DNA from: Schlesneria sphaerica
GTDB lineage: Bacteria > Planctomycetota > Planctomycetia > Planctomycetales > Planctomycetaceae
DNA length: 64,000 bases
Assembly (NCBI RefSeq): GCF_044336245.1
Contig: NZ_CP172346.1
Span: forward strand, 372,001 to 436,000
Direction of reading: 5' to 3'
How positions within the stretch are numbered: position 1 is the first letter of the stretch; each line of letters opens with the position of its first letter. The position numbers and the translations under genes were made by a program. Below, piece after piece: positions 1 through 8,856 of this stretch. The notes below the pieces were generated by a model that did not search any database, was not told the origin of the DNA, and saw only the letters and a program-made list of their open reading frames with translations.

Positions 1-1
1 C

Positions 2-1534
2 ACCCAGCTCGAGTTTGCTCGCCGGGGAATCGTCACTCCAGAGATGACGCGAGTTGCCGAACGTGAACCGCATCTGACACCCGAGCAGGTGCGCGATGAA
101 GTCGCTGCTGGGCGGATGGTGATCCCTGCGAACAAGGTTCACCTGCAGTACAAACTCGATCCCATGGCAATCGGACGGGCGTCAAAAACCAAAGTGAACG
201 CCAACATGGGTGCTTCGCCGGTTTCATCGAGCACGGATGAAGAAGTCGAAAAGCTGAAATGGGCCGAACGCTGGGGGGCGGACACCGTCATGGACCTGTC
301 GACGGGGGGCGATCTGAACGCCTGCCGCGACGCCATCGTCCGCAACAGCACGGTTCCAATCGGCACGGTCCCCATCTATTCGATGATCATCGGACGGCGA
401 ATCGAACAACTGACACCGGAAATCATTCTTGAGTCCCTCAAGGAGCAGGCCGCACAAGGGGTCGATTACTTCACGATTCACGCCGGTGTGCAGCGCGAGC
501 ACCTGCCATTCATCAAGAAGCGACTGATCGGGATCGTCAGTCGTGGTGGATCCCTCCTGGCGAAGTGGATGCTGGTGCACGGCAAGCAGAACCCGATGTA
601 CGATCACTGGGAATCGATCTGCGATATCATGCGTGAGTATGATGTCACGTTCTCAATTGGTGACGGATTGCGTCCGGGTGGATTGGCGGACGCTACAGAT
701 CAGGCGCAACTGGCTGAACTGGTGACATTGGGCGAGCTGACCGAGCGTGCCTGGCGGAAAGGGGTTCAGGTCATGGTTGAAGGTCCGGGACATGTCCCCT
801 TCGACCAGATCGAATTCAACATGAAGCTTCAGCGACAACTCTGTCACGGTGCTCCGTTCTACGTGCTGGGCCCGCTGGTGACCGATATCTTCCCCGGGTA
901 CGACCACATCACCAGTTGTATTGGTGCCACGGCCGCGGGGTACCACGGCGCTGCAATGCTCTGTTACGTCACACCGAAAGAGCACCTTGGACTGCCGAAA
1001 AAAGACGACGTCAAACAAGGCTGTATCGCTTATAAGATTGCTGCCCACGCCGCAGACGTGGCATTGGGGATCCCCGGATCTCGCGATCGTGACGACGAAT
1101 TGACCAAGGCACGAGCGGCACTGAACTGGGAGAAACACTTCGAATTGAGTTTCGATCCCGATACAGCACGGGCCTACCACGACGAGGATCTCGACGTCGA
1201 CACCGATTTCTGTGCCATGTGCGGTCACGACTGGTGCAGTGTCCGCATTAGTAAGGAAATCGTTGAATTCTCGTCCGGCAAGGACGAACAGTACAAGTGG
1301 GAAAAGGCGAAAGTGACTGCGGCGCTCTCACCAGAGCAACAGGAGATTCTGGCCAAGCGAGGGGTTCTGTCGCCCGATGAAATCCACCGCTTGGCTGCGA
1401 AGACCAAGAAGGTGATGACGCCGCCAGCAGCAGACAAGGCTTCCTGCCACAGCGACTTCGTCGATGCGAACGTTGCCCGTGACTTGCAGAACAAAAAGTC
1501 TGATCTGGTGGAACTGACTATCCCACAGGGATAA
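2..1534 (+). CDS. thiC: Phosphomethylpyrimidine synthase ThiC (5' end outside window)
   Basis: ThiC is the radical-SAM enzyme that rearranges aminoimidazole ribotide into hydroxymethylpyrimidine phosphate for thiamine synthesis in the cytosol. The frame is open from base 2, and the residues before the first internal ATG (position 44) already read as ThiC (TQLEFARRGIVTPEM), so the gene starts upstream and is cut by the window edge. Visible family hallmarks are NANMGASP, the MDLSTGGDL block, EGPGHVPFDQI, and the C-terminal CAMCGHDWC, whose CX2CX4C cysteines hold the [4Fe-4S] cluster. The C-terminal 60 residues after the cluster look like a lineage-specific tail. No other thiamine gene is in view, and no statement can be made about an upstream TPP riboswitch. 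Confidence 0.97.
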   Translation, partial: TQLEFARRGIVTPEMTRVAEREPHLTPEQVRDEVAAGRMVIPANKVHLQYKLDPMAIGRASKTKVNANMGASPVSSSTDEEVEKLKWAERWGADTVMDLSTGGDLNACRDAIVRNSTVPIGTVPIYSMIIGRRIEQLTPEIILESLKEQAAQGVDYFTIHAGVQREHLPFIKKRLIGIVSRGGSLLAKWMLVHGKQNPMYDHWESICDIMREYDVTFSIGDGLRPGGLADATDQAQLAELVTLGELTERAWRKGVQVMVEGPGHVPFDQIEFNMKLQRQLCHGAPFYVLGPLVTDIFPGYDHITSCIGATAAGYHGAAMLCYVTPKEHLGLPKKDDVKQGCIAYKIAAHAADVALGIPGSRDRDDELTKARAALNWEKHFELSFDPDTARAYHDEDLDVDTDFCAMCGHDWCSVRISKEIVEFSSGKDEQYKWEKAKVTAALSPEQQEILAKRGVLSPDEIHRLAAKTKKVMTPPAADKASCHSDFVDANVARDLQNKKSDLVELTIPQG

Positions 1535-1589
1535 CTCATTCTAGCTGACGGCGTTTTTTGGCTTACAGTCTTGTGCTGAAAGTGAGTCT

Positions 1590-2894
1590 ATGACGTTCAG
1601 AATCGGGTCGTTCGTACTGCTGGGAATTCTGGTTTCGATGATACCGGTGAGGGCTGCGGATTTCCCGGCCTTCGAAGCTCTGCCTGCAAGGGCAGAGCTT
1701 CCTGATCCGCTCGAAATGCTGGACGGGACCAAGATCACGTCCGCAACGGACTGGAACAGCAAGCGACGACCTGAGCTGAAGGAATTGTTCCAGCACTATA
1801 TGTACGGCTATCTCCCTGCCAGGCCGCAGAAGTGGGTGGTCGAAGAAGTTCGCTTCACTGATCCGGCATTTCTGGACGGGAAAGCGACCATCAGCGAAAG
1901 CCGGTTGGCGTTTTTCGGTCCCGACCTGAAGCATCGATTGCATGTGATACTGGTGCTGCCGAATAACGTCCCCGCGGGAACGAAAGTCCCCGTGTTCGTG
2001 GGGATGAACTTTTGCGGAAATCACGCAGTCACTCACCATCCCAAGGTGCATGTCCCCGAGGCATGGGTTTATCGTTCCTGCAGCGGCTCAGAAAACGAAC
2101 GAGCCACCGAACAGGGGCGGGGCGGCCAGACTCAGGTCTGGAATCTGGATCTGATCATCGACCGAGGATACGGCTTCGCCGGCTTCTATAGCGGCGATAT
2201 TGATCCGGATACCGCGGACTTCGCCGACGGAATTCAACCCTCGTTTTATGACAAGGGGCAGACATCGCCGAAACCGACGGATGCCGGGACGATTGCCGCC
2301 TGGGCCTGGGGATACCATCGGGTGGTGGACTTCCTGCTGGAAAAACATCGTGACAAAATCGACGATCGGCGAATCGCCGTCGTAGGACATTCACGCAACG
2401 GCAAGACGTCAGTGCTCGCAGCCGCGATGGACGAACGAATCGCCCTGGCAATTCCTCATCAGGCAGGATGTGGGGGAACGGCTCCCGATCGAGTTGACAT
2501 CGACCGGAAAGATGTCGAAACCATTCGACGAATCAATACGTCATTTCCACACTGGTTCTGCGACAATTTTCCGCTCTTCAATGAACGGCCGGACAAGCTT
2601 CCGTTTGACCAGCACTGCCTGGCCGCGCTCTGTGCTCCCCGTCCCGTGCTGTACTCCAACGCGGTTGAGGACCAGTGGGCCAATCCTGATGGTCAGTTCG
2701 AGATGCTGAAAGCGGCTCATCCCGTCTATCAATTGCTCAACTCAGAGGGACTCCGCGTCAGCAAAAAGCCGGAACTGCGCACTCTTGTCGATAGCCCGCT
2801 GGGCTACTACATCCGTCCCGGAAAGCACGAGATGAACCGTGAAGACTGGGGCATCTTCCTGGATTTTGCGGATCGCCATTTTCACCAGCCCTGA
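1590..2894 (+). CDS. Secreted alpha/beta hydrolase, CE15 glucuronoyl-esterase-like
   Basis: This 434-residue protein begins with a signal peptide (hydrophobic residues 7-20, cleavage likely after VRA) and should act outside the cytoplasm. The nucleophile elbow GHSRNGKT at 266-273 has serine 268 followed by R-N-G-K, the arrangement typical of carbohydrate esterase family 15 and related acetyl-xylan-esterase-like proteins. A C-terminal histidine in RPGKHEMN is the likely catalytic base. Family members cleave ester bonds between lignin and glucuronic acid in hemicellulose, but the substrate here cannot be read from sequence. It lies 55 bp after thiC on the same strand with no obvious functional link. 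An ordinary acetyl esterase is the main alternative. Confidence 0.85.
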   Translation: MTFRIGSFVLLGILVSMIPVRAADFPAFEALPARAELPDPLEMLDGTKITSATDWNSKRRPELKELFQHYMYGYLPARPQKWVVEEVRFTDPAFLDGKATISESRLAFFGPDLKHRLHVILVLPNNVPAGTKVPVFVGMNFCGNHAVTHHPKVHVPEAWVYRSCSGSENERATEQGRGGQTQVWNLDLIIDRGYGFAGFYSGDIDPDTADFADGIQPSFYDKGQTSPKPTDAGTIAAWAWGYHRVVDFLLEKHRDKIDDRRIAVVGHSRNGKTSVLAAAMDERIALAIPHQAGCGGTAPDRVDIDRKDVETIRRINTSFPHWFCDNFPLFNERPDKLPFDQHCLAALCAPRPVLYSNAVEDQWANPDGQFEMLKAAHPVYQLLNSEGLRVSKKPELRTLVDSPLGYYIRPGKHEMNREDWGIFLDFADRHFHQP

Positions 2895-3033
2895 TAGAAG
2901 ACATGGACGGTGCCGAACGAATTGCACTCTGTACGGCAACCCAAGCCGTCGGCAGACACTTTCGCGCGGGCATCTCCTCCGAACACCGAGAGTTCGGAGT
3001 GGGCCTGTCGTTCAACGTAAGGGGGGGGACTGG

Positions 3034-3822
3034 ATGCAGGCACATGTCGCGAGAGTGACCATTTTTCCGGTGAAGTCCTGTGATGGCAGGAGTTACGACT
3101 CAGCAACGGTGCTGGCCAGCGGCGCGCTGCAGCACGATCGCCAATTCGCCCTCGTCGACTCATCTGACCGGTTCATGACGGCGAAACGAACGCCACTCAT
3201 GCACCGACTGCGACTGCAGGTTGACCCGCTGAAGCGGACGTTCGACGTCTCTCAACGCGATGGGAGTTTTCCACTTTCCGGTGAACTGGATCAGCAGGGT
3301 GAGCAACTGTCGGACTGGTTAACCGAGTACTTCTCACAGGACATCTCGATTGTCGAGAACGACACCACCGGCTTTCCCGACGACACCGACTCCAATGGAC
3401 CAACCATTGTGAGTACGGCGACATTAAATGTCGTGTCAGAGTGGTTTGGGGGACTTCCATTGGACGAGGTCCGCAACCGGTTTCGAGCCAGTATTGAAAT
3501 TGATGGTGTAGAACCGTTCTGGGAAGACAGGCTCGTCCTGCGCGAAGGCGAAGTCCAGCCATTTCTAATGGGCGACGTCCTGTTCGGCGGAACCAACCCC
3601 TGTCAGCGGTGCGTGGTCCCGACGCGCGATTCGCAGTCAGGAACCGTGACGCCTCCCGCATTTGCCGTCACATTCGGCAAGCAGCGCGAGGCGACACTTC
3701 CTGCCTGGGCCACGCGAGAGCGATACGATCATTTTTATCGGCTCGCGACCAACACCCGCTTGCTGAACCTGGGCTCAGGACGAATCCGCGTGGGTGATCC
3801 GGTCAGACTTGTAGACGCCTGA
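3034..3822 (+). CDS. MOSC domain protein (N-terminal beta-barrel plus MOSC)
   Basis: A 262-residue cytosolic protein of the MOSC family (molybdenum cofactor sulfurase C-terminal; YcbX/mARC-like). The N-terminus (ARVTIFPVKSCDG) matches the MOSC-associated beta-barrel domain. The second half has the MOSC core with the conserved cysteine in FGGTNPCQRCVVPTRD, which in relatives binds molybdenum cofactor. The same frame stays open upstream to 2839, but that stretch overlaps the esterase and reads as noise. The ATG at 3034 follows a purine-rich AAGGGGGGG and gives the normal N-terminus. Relatives reduce N-hydroxylated compounds or take part in cofactor sulfuration; which applies here is unknown. 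A modBC pair lies 24 kb away. Confidence 0.9.
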   Translation: MQAHVARVTIFPVKSCDGRSYDSATVLASGALQHDRQFALVDSSDRFMTAKRTPLMHRLRLQVDPLKRTFDVSQRDGSFPLSGELDQQGEQLSDWLTEYFSQDISIVENDTTGFPDDTDSNGPTIVSTATLNVVSEWFGGLPLDEVRNRFRASIEIDGVEPFWEDRLVLREGEVQPFLMGDVLFGGTNPCQRCVVPTRDSQSGTVTPPAFAVTFGKQREATLPAWATRERYDHFYRLATNTRLLNLGSGRIRVGDPVRLVDA

Positions 3823-3849
3823 CTCGGTTCGAACCGCGACGGACAGCAA

Positions 3850-3895
3850 ATGGCCGAAAGATCCCCTGCCCGGTCGAACGGGATCTCTCGGCCAT
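3850..3895. terminator. Bidirectional terminator between convergent genes
   Basis: Arms at 3850-3865 and 3880-3895 form a 16-bp stem with one mismatch and a 14-nt loop. It sits 28 bp past the MOSC stop and 22 bp before the stop of the opposing ABC ATPase gene, so it can serve both. A short T-run follows on the plus strand. Confidence 0.75.
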
Positions 3896-3917
3896 GATTT
3901 CAGACGAACAGCGCGCG

Positions 3918-4610
3918 TCAGCCTTTCCTGCTGACGAGTTGCCCTTCTTCGAGTTCATAATGGCGTGGAAAGCGATTGGCGAGTTCGAGGCTATGAGTCA
4001 CACAGACCAGCAGCGTGTTCTGCTCGCGATTGAGATCCAGGAGGAGTGACCCGACGCTCGCCGCCGTCGTTCGGTCGAGGTTACCCGTTGGCTCATCGGC
4101 CAAAAGCAGAACGGGTTCATTGATGAGTGCTCTGCAGACCGCAACGCGCTGTCGTTCCCCTCCCGAGAGTTGTGCGGGACGATGCGTCAATCGGTCGGCC
4201 AGTCCCACACGATCGAGCAGTTTGCGGGCTCTCTCGGTAGCGGCATCGTCAGCCCCTTTGCCCGCGAGAGTTGGAATCAGCACATTTTCCAGAACGGAAC
4301 ACTGTGGAAGCAGGTGATGATCCTGAAAAATGAAGCCGACTTGCGAGTTCCGGAAGCGGGCCTGCTCCATTTCCGACAGATTCACCGCCTGTTGTCCGTT
4401 CAATTCCACGCGACCCGACGTCGGCGAATCGAGTGCGCCGAGAATATAGAGGAGCGTGCTTTTGCCAGAGCCAGAGGGCCCCGTAATTGCCAGCGCGTCC
4501 CCCCGTTCCATCTGGAGATTGACTCCGCGGAGAATCGACAGCGACCCCTCGGGAGTGGGATAGCTTTTCGTCAATTGTTCGACGATGAGAGTCGACGAGC
4601 TGGAAGTCAT
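3918..4610 (-). CDS. ABC transporter ATP-binding protein, LolD/MacB type
   Basis: A 230-residue ATPase with Walker A GPSGSGKST, the ABC signature LSGGERQRVAV and Walker B LLADEPTGNLD. The NLD ending and the overall length place it in the LolD/MacB/FtsE-like group, which drives type VII ABC permeases that move lipoproteins or substrates across the periplasm without importing them. No permease gene is adjacent on either side, so the partner must be elsewhere. The ATG at 4610 gives a standard N-terminus; an AGGA lies rather far upstream, at about 11 bp. The gene converges on the MOSC gene across a shared terminator. The exact substrate is not inferable. Confidence 0.88.
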   Translation of the reverse strand: MTSSSSTLIVEQLTKSYPTPEGSLSILRGVNLQMERGDALAITGPSGSGKSTLLYILGALDSPTSGRVELNGQQAVNLSEMEQARFRNSQVGFIFQDHHLLPQCSVLENVLIPTLAGKGADDAATERARKLLDRVGLADRLTHRPAQLSGGERQRVAVCRALINEPVLLLADEPTGNLDRTTAASVGSLLLDLNREQNTLLVCVTHSLELANRFPRHYELEEGQLVSRKG

Positions 4611-4948
4611 AGGGCTTCATTTCCTGGGTTATACGCGGGGGCAAAGTTCTGATTTCTCGGGAAGATCCGCCACGCGTTCCGGCGGACGCTCAGGAGCGGC
4701 AGATTCGGGATGCCGGATCGATGTCGGTACTTTCTGAACTCTGCCATGCACAGACTCTGAACTGTCAGACAACTCTTTTTCGCTCGGCCTCGACAAGGCT
4801 ACGATCACTTTCGCGACGGGTGGAATCGAGTGCGAACATCTTCGGCACAAGTCCGCTGCATTTCCAGTGACTCACTTCCACCAGAAACAAATCCCGATCA
4901 CAATAACATTCCCTTATCCATCCGTGGCTGACAACTGTAGGAATCAAG
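4611..4948. other. Divergent intergenic region, no gene seen
   Basis: 338 bp between the divergent starts of the ABC ATPase and the sugar isomerase-like gene. It presumably contains both promoters, but I could not pick convincing -35/-10 boxes. The short open frames inside have no family resemblance. Confidence 0.5.
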
Positions 4949-5905
4949 ATGACAACTCATCGCGCTGACACGTCGACCAATCGTCGAAGTTTTCTCCGTC
5001 GCTCCCTGGCCGGCGCGGCGAGTCTTGCCGGCATCGGAGCACTCTCGAAGGGGAACTCGCTACGAGGAGCCGAACCGATACAGCGGAACGGCAAGTCGCA
5101 CATGAAGCTGAGTCTCGCGGCCTACTCGTTCAGTAAGGTTCTTGTGAATCGAGGAACGCCTGAGCAACTGGCGGCGGCAAAATTCGATCTGGAACGATTC
5201 ATCGATTACTGTGCCGATCATGACGTCGACGGAGCCGAGCTGACGGCGTACTTCTTTCCCAAAGTCATCACGCCAGATTACCTCAACAGTCTGAAACAGC
5301 GGACGTTCCGCCTGGGTCTGGATATTTCCGGGACGGCGATTGGAAATGATTTCTGTCTGCCTGACGGTGAGGCGCGCGAGCAGAATCTGCAAATGTGTCG
5401 GGAATGGATTGATCATTCGGCAGCACTGGGGGCCCCCGTCATCCGGATTTTTGCTGGGAATGTCCCCAAAGGGGAAACGGAAGAGGCTGCGCGGGAACGC
5501 TGCATCGACGGCATCAATCGCTCACTGGAATACGCAGCCACCAAAGGAGTCTGCCTGGCGCTGGAAAACCATGGGGGCATCACGGCGACCCCCGAGCAGA
5601 TGCTGAAAATTATTCAGGGTGTAAAACCATCCCCCTGGTTCGGGGTCAACTTTGACAGCGGCAACTTTGCAACGAAAGACCCGTACGGCGACCTGGAAAA
5701 GATCGCTCCTTATGCCATCAATGCTCAGGTGAAAGTCGACGTCTTCCCCGACGGAAAGTCACAGCCGACTGACCTGGCCCGCGTGGTGAAAATTCTGAAA
5801 GCAGCGCACTACCGTGGTTTTCTTGTCCTCGAGTATGAATCGACAGAGGACCCGTTCGTCGCTGTCCCGAAACACTTAAAACAACTGCGGGAATTGATCT
5901 CGTAA
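4949..5905 (+). CDS. Tat-exported sugar phosphate isomerase/epimerase-like TIM barrel
   Basis: A 318-residue protein with a twin-arginine signal (NRRSFLRRSLAGAASLAG, residues 11-28), so it is exported folded to the periplasm. The mature part is an AP-endonuclease-2-like TIM barrel of the sugar phosphate isomerase/epimerase family. Segments such as LALENHGGITATPEQM and WFGVNFDSGNF carry the Glu, His and Asp metal ligands typical of the fold, and it ends in GFLVLEYEST. Planctomycetes encode many such exported paralogues, usually unassigned in substrate. The gene stands alone, with the next start 124 bp downstream. Myo-inositol- or xylose-isomerase-like activity is possible, but nothing in context decides it. 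Confidence 0.9.
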   Translation: MTTHRADTSTNRRSFLRRSLAGAASLAGIGALSKGNSLRGAEPIQRNGKSHMKLSLAAYSFSKVLVNRGTPEQLAAAKFDLERFIDYCADHDVDGAELTAYFFPKVITPDYLNSLKQRTFRLGLDISGTAIGNDFCLPDGEAREQNLQMCREWIDHSAALGAPVIRIFAGNVPKGETEEAARERCIDGINRSLEYAATKGVCLALENHGGITATPEQMLKIIQGVKPSPWFGVNFDSGNFATKDPYGDLEKIAPYAINAQVKVDVFPDGKSQPTDLARVVKILKAAHYRGFLVLEYESTEDPFVAVPKHLKQLRELIS

Positions 5906-6029
5906 ACAGTAGTCAGGAGACATCCACGTTAGCGACAGCCCCGATTGCCAAAATGGGAAACTCTTCCTCAGGCACTTCGACGATCTGGCGAGGGACCGTC
6001 GGGTTCCTCGCCCTTACGAAGGTTCATCT

Positions 6030-7223
6030 ATGTCCCGGTCAGCTCCAGTGCCCCACAGGTCACTTTCCTGGTTCATCTTGCTGGCGGGGTCGCTGGCGGT
6101 CTCGGCCCTGACCGTCGCCGCTGAGGAGCCGGGAGGCGCAGCAGTTCCCCCCAACCGATTGACATCGAACAGAGAGCTCGAGGACCGGCTGACACCTCTC
6201 CTCCAGAAACACAACGTTCCAGGAATCGTGGGGGGGGTGATCGAGAATGGTCAGCTAACCGCGGTGGCCAGTGTCGGACTCCGTAAAGCGGGATCGCCGG
6301 AACCGATCACGATCAATGACAAGCTGCATCTGGGCTCGAACACCAAGGCGATGACGGCAACCCTGCTGGCCCGACTCGTGGAAGAGAAACGGATGACCTG
6401 GGAATCGACCATCGGTGATATTTTTTCCGATCTGAAGCCAGCTCCCCATCCCGACTATCGCAACGTCACCGTGATTCAGCTTCTCAGTCATCGCGCAGGA
6501 CTGCCAGCCAATACTGCCTGGTGGTCGCTCGGGAAAGGCTCACGGGTCCAGCAGCGTCAGCGTCTGCTGGAAACAATCCTCGTTGAACCCCCGCTGCATC
6601 CCCCCGACAGCAAATTCCTTTACTCCAATGTCGGCTACGTGATCGCTGGTCACATGGCAGAAAAAGTCACGGGAAAATCCTGGGAAGACCTGATGGTCGA
6701 ATATCTCTTCAAGCCGCTGAAGATGCCGTCGGCCGGTTTCGGCATCCCGGGTTCCATCGGAAAGGTCGATCAACCGTGGGGGCATCAGATCACGGACGGA
6801 AAAGAGAAGGCGTTGCAAATTGACAATGCCCCGGCATTGGGGCCTGCCGGGACTGTTCATTGCTCGCTCCCTGACTGGTCACATTTTGTGGGCATGCATC
6901 TGGAAGGTGCACGAGGTACCAGCCAATTTCTGACGCCCGGATCGTTTCAAGTTTTGCACACTCCGGTGAGCGGCGACGAGTTTGCATGTGGCTGGGTGGT
7001 GACCGATCGGAAATGGGCGAATGGAACGGTGCTCACTCACACGGGAAGCAACACCATCTGGTTCGCGATGGCGTGGATCGCTCCGGAACTGAACGCCGCC
7101 TTCCTGGCCGTGGTCAACCACGGAGATGAGTCCGGTCGCAGTGCGTGCGACGCCGCAGTCGTGGAACTAATCGGGTACCACAAAGATCAGGTCAATCGGC
7201 GCGTTCCAAGTGCGGACCAGTAG
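6030..7223 (+). CDS. Secreted serine hydrolase of the beta-lactamase/class C family
   Basis: 397 residues with an N-terminal signal peptide (hydrophobic 14-30). The penicillin-binding/beta-lactamase triad is visible: S103-N-T-K106 (SxxK) in GSNTKAMTA, Y198-S-N200 (YxN), and H337-T-G in THTGSN. These belong to the class C beta-lactamase/esterase EstB/D-aminopeptidase superfamily (Pfam Beta-lactamase). Most environmental members are esterases or peptidases, so drug resistance should not be assumed. It is preceded by a 124-bp gap and followed by the secreted peptidase gene in the same direction, and the two may be co-transcribed. Confidence 0.92.
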   Translation: MSRSAPVPHRSLSWFILLAGSLAVSALTVAAEEPGGAAVPPNRLTSNRELEDRLTPLLQKHNVPGIVGGVIENGQLTAVASVGLRKAGSPEPITINDKLHLGSNTKAMTATLLARLVEEKRMTWESTIGDIFSDLKPAPHPDYRNVTVIQLLSHRAGLPANTAWWSLGKGSRVQQRQRLLETILVEPPLHPPDSKFLYSNVGYVIAGHMAEKVTGKSWEDLMVEYLFKPLKMPSAGFGIPGSIGKVDQPWGHQITDGKEKALQIDNAPALGPAGTVHCSLPDWSHFVGMHLEGARGTSQFLTPGSFQVLHTPVSGDEFACGWVVTDRKWANGTVLTHTGSNTIWFAMAWIAPELNAAFLAVVNHGDESGRSACDAAVVELIGYHKDQVNRRVPSADQ

Positions 7224-7327
7224 ACTGTCGCAAGGATTTCTGCTGGCGACGACCAGGCCGCCAGAGTCAGGCTCTTACGCGAAAACACTCATCTTGACCG
7301 GATTTCGATCAAGTTTATACTCCGCGC

Positions 7328-8149
7328 ATGCGTTACGCCCCGCTGACGATGTGCCTGGTGTTCCTGGCGGCTGCTTCCGTCACAGCGGCCCCGTGGAGTC
7401 GCCTGACAAGCAGTATTTCGCGGCGACTCGGACAGGATCGTTCGACCGCTTCCCGCTGGGTCGAAGAACGAGACCTCGACCCGTACCTCATTCGATCCGA
7501 ATTTCCGCTCGGCGACGTGCAGGAACTGGTCGCGGATCTGGGAGATCTTCAGGCTGATCTGGAGTCGATACTGCGGCTCGAATGTGAGCCGCGTCCCATC
7601 CAGGTCTATTTGTTTTCCAGCAAACGCAGCTATGACCAGTATCTGCGAATTCGGGTCCCTGAAGGAGTCAACCGGCAGGCGCTTTACGTTCCTGGAACCG
7701 ATGCGGGACGCGTTTACGCCTATCGTCAGAGTGAACTCGACATCGATGTCCGTCATGAGACGACCCACGCGTTGCTGCACAACGCCTTACCTTACGTGCC
7801 GATCTGGATTGACGAAGGGCTTGCGGAGTACTTCGAGGTTCCGGCCGCCTCACGCGTCAAAGGCCATCGGCACCGAAAAGAGCTGCGTGACGCAATCCGC
7901 TTCTCACGCTGGAAACCCAATATTGAAGGATTGGAAGCCAAGCGGAAGCTGATGGACATGAATGCCAATGACTATCGAGACTCGTGGGGCATCGTCCATT
8001 TCATGCTGCATGGTCCCGCCGAAGCCCGGGAAGCGCTTTACACGTATTTCGAAGAGATCCAGTCGGGAGCGGCACCGACACCGCTGAGCCAGCATCTCAA
8101 GCAGCGGATCCCGAATCTCAGTCAGGCAATCATCGACCACTTGAAGTGA
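7328..8149 (+). CDS. Secreted DUF1570-type zinc metallopeptidase
   Basis: A 273-residue protein with a short signal peptide (residues 3-20). HETTH at 143-147, followed by WIDEGLAEYFE with E163 and E167, is the gluzincin pattern (HExxH plus a downstream glutamate) seen in DUF1570 and MA-clan peptidases. The protein probably acts in the periplasm. It shares orientation with the preceding serine hydrolase, 104 bp away. Substrate unknown. The region after the active site (residues 175-273) is helical and unremarkable. Confidence 0.82.
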   Translation: MRYAPLTMCLVFLAAASVTAAPWSRLTSSISRRLGQDRSTASRWVEERDLDPYLIRSEFPLGDVQELVADLGDLQADLESILRLECEPRPIQVYLFSSKRSYDQYLRIRVPEGVNRQALYVPGTDAGRVYAYRQSELDIDVRHETTHALLHNALPYVPIWIDEGLAEYFEVPAASRVKGHRHRKELRDAIRFSRWKPNIEGLEAKRKLMDMNANDYRDSWGIVHFMLHGPAEAREALYTYFEEIQSGAAPTPLSQHLKQRIPNLSQAIIDHLK

Positions 8150-8348
8150 CCTTCCGGTCGAGAAGGGTCGAGTGGCCGCATCAGGTGACGGCAACGAAAA
8201 ACGGTGATTCCCGTCATGTCACTGATGGAAACCAGCCGTCAGGAAGCCACGGGTCGCGGATTGCTGAGCCAATTCCCGCCGCCTGACACCTTCGCCGTAC
8301 GGATGGCAGGCTGATTGTGGCCAGAAGACGCACAGTTCCGTCGTTTGG

Positions 8349-8828
8349 TTACGTGAACCACATCGGATCAACGTGCCATCGCAGCGCCCCGCCATGCCTG
8401 ACAATCGGCCCCGCGAAATCAACGCGTGCGATGCTTCCCGGCAAGTACTGCACTCGGCCGCCGCCGAGCATCTCTGAAAGACAGCGACTCATATCAGGTT
8501 GATGGCCGATGCAGAGAACTCGCTCGGCTGCGGTCTTTGCAACACGCTGCAGTAACTGGTCGACATTCACTCCAGGAGCAAGCGTCTGTTCCAGTCTCAC
8601 CTGGACTCGCTCGGTACCAATTTCCGCGGCAATCGTCCGGGCGGTTTGCTCGGCCCGGACGAGGGGGCTGTGGAGAATCAATTCTGGTGGCGGCTCACGA
8701 TCCATCAGGAATCGTGTCAGTCCGGCGAGCTGACGTCGACCGTTTTCGGTCAGTGTTCGACTGAAGTCGTTCGCCGCTGCATCAGGGTCGACGGCTTCAC
8801 CGTGTCGTGCCAGCCACAGATTTAGCAT
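8349..8828 (-). CDS. sixA: SixA-like phosphohistidine phosphatase
   Basis: A 159-residue histidine phosphatase (phosphoglycerate mutase superfamily, short SixA branch). The catalytic LARHGEAVD lies at the N-terminus, and HSPLVRAEQTA plus CIGHQPDMS supply the second arginine and histidine. SixA removes phosphate from phosphohistidine on Hpt or PTS proteins in the cytosol. I chose the ATG at 8828, preceded by a strong GGAGGGGGAG; a GTG six bases upstream is also possible. Two Hpt proteins are encoded about 30 kb away, but proximity is too weak to link them. A generic short histidine phosphatase is the alternative. Confidence 0.88.
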   Translation of the reverse strand: MLNLWLARHGEAVDPDAAANDFSRTLTENGRRQLAGLTRFLMDREPPPELILHSPLVRAEQTARTIAAEIGTERVQVRLEQTLAPGVNVDQLLQRVAKTAAERVLCIGHQPDMSRCLSEMLGGGRVQYLPGSIARVDFAGPIVRHGGALRWHVDPMWFT

Positions 8829-8856
8829 TTCCACTCCCCCTCCGGCACTCCCTTAA

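Noticed and set aside
3825..3836. CGGTTCGAACCG resembling a tRNA T-loop
   Set aside because: It is a simple palindrome after the MOSC stop, with no acceptor or anticodon arms around it.
6030..7223. Beta-lactamase-like hydrolase read as an antibiotic resistance gene
   Set aside because: SxxK, YxN and HTG also occur in esterases and peptidases of the same family, and nothing in the context suggests resistance.
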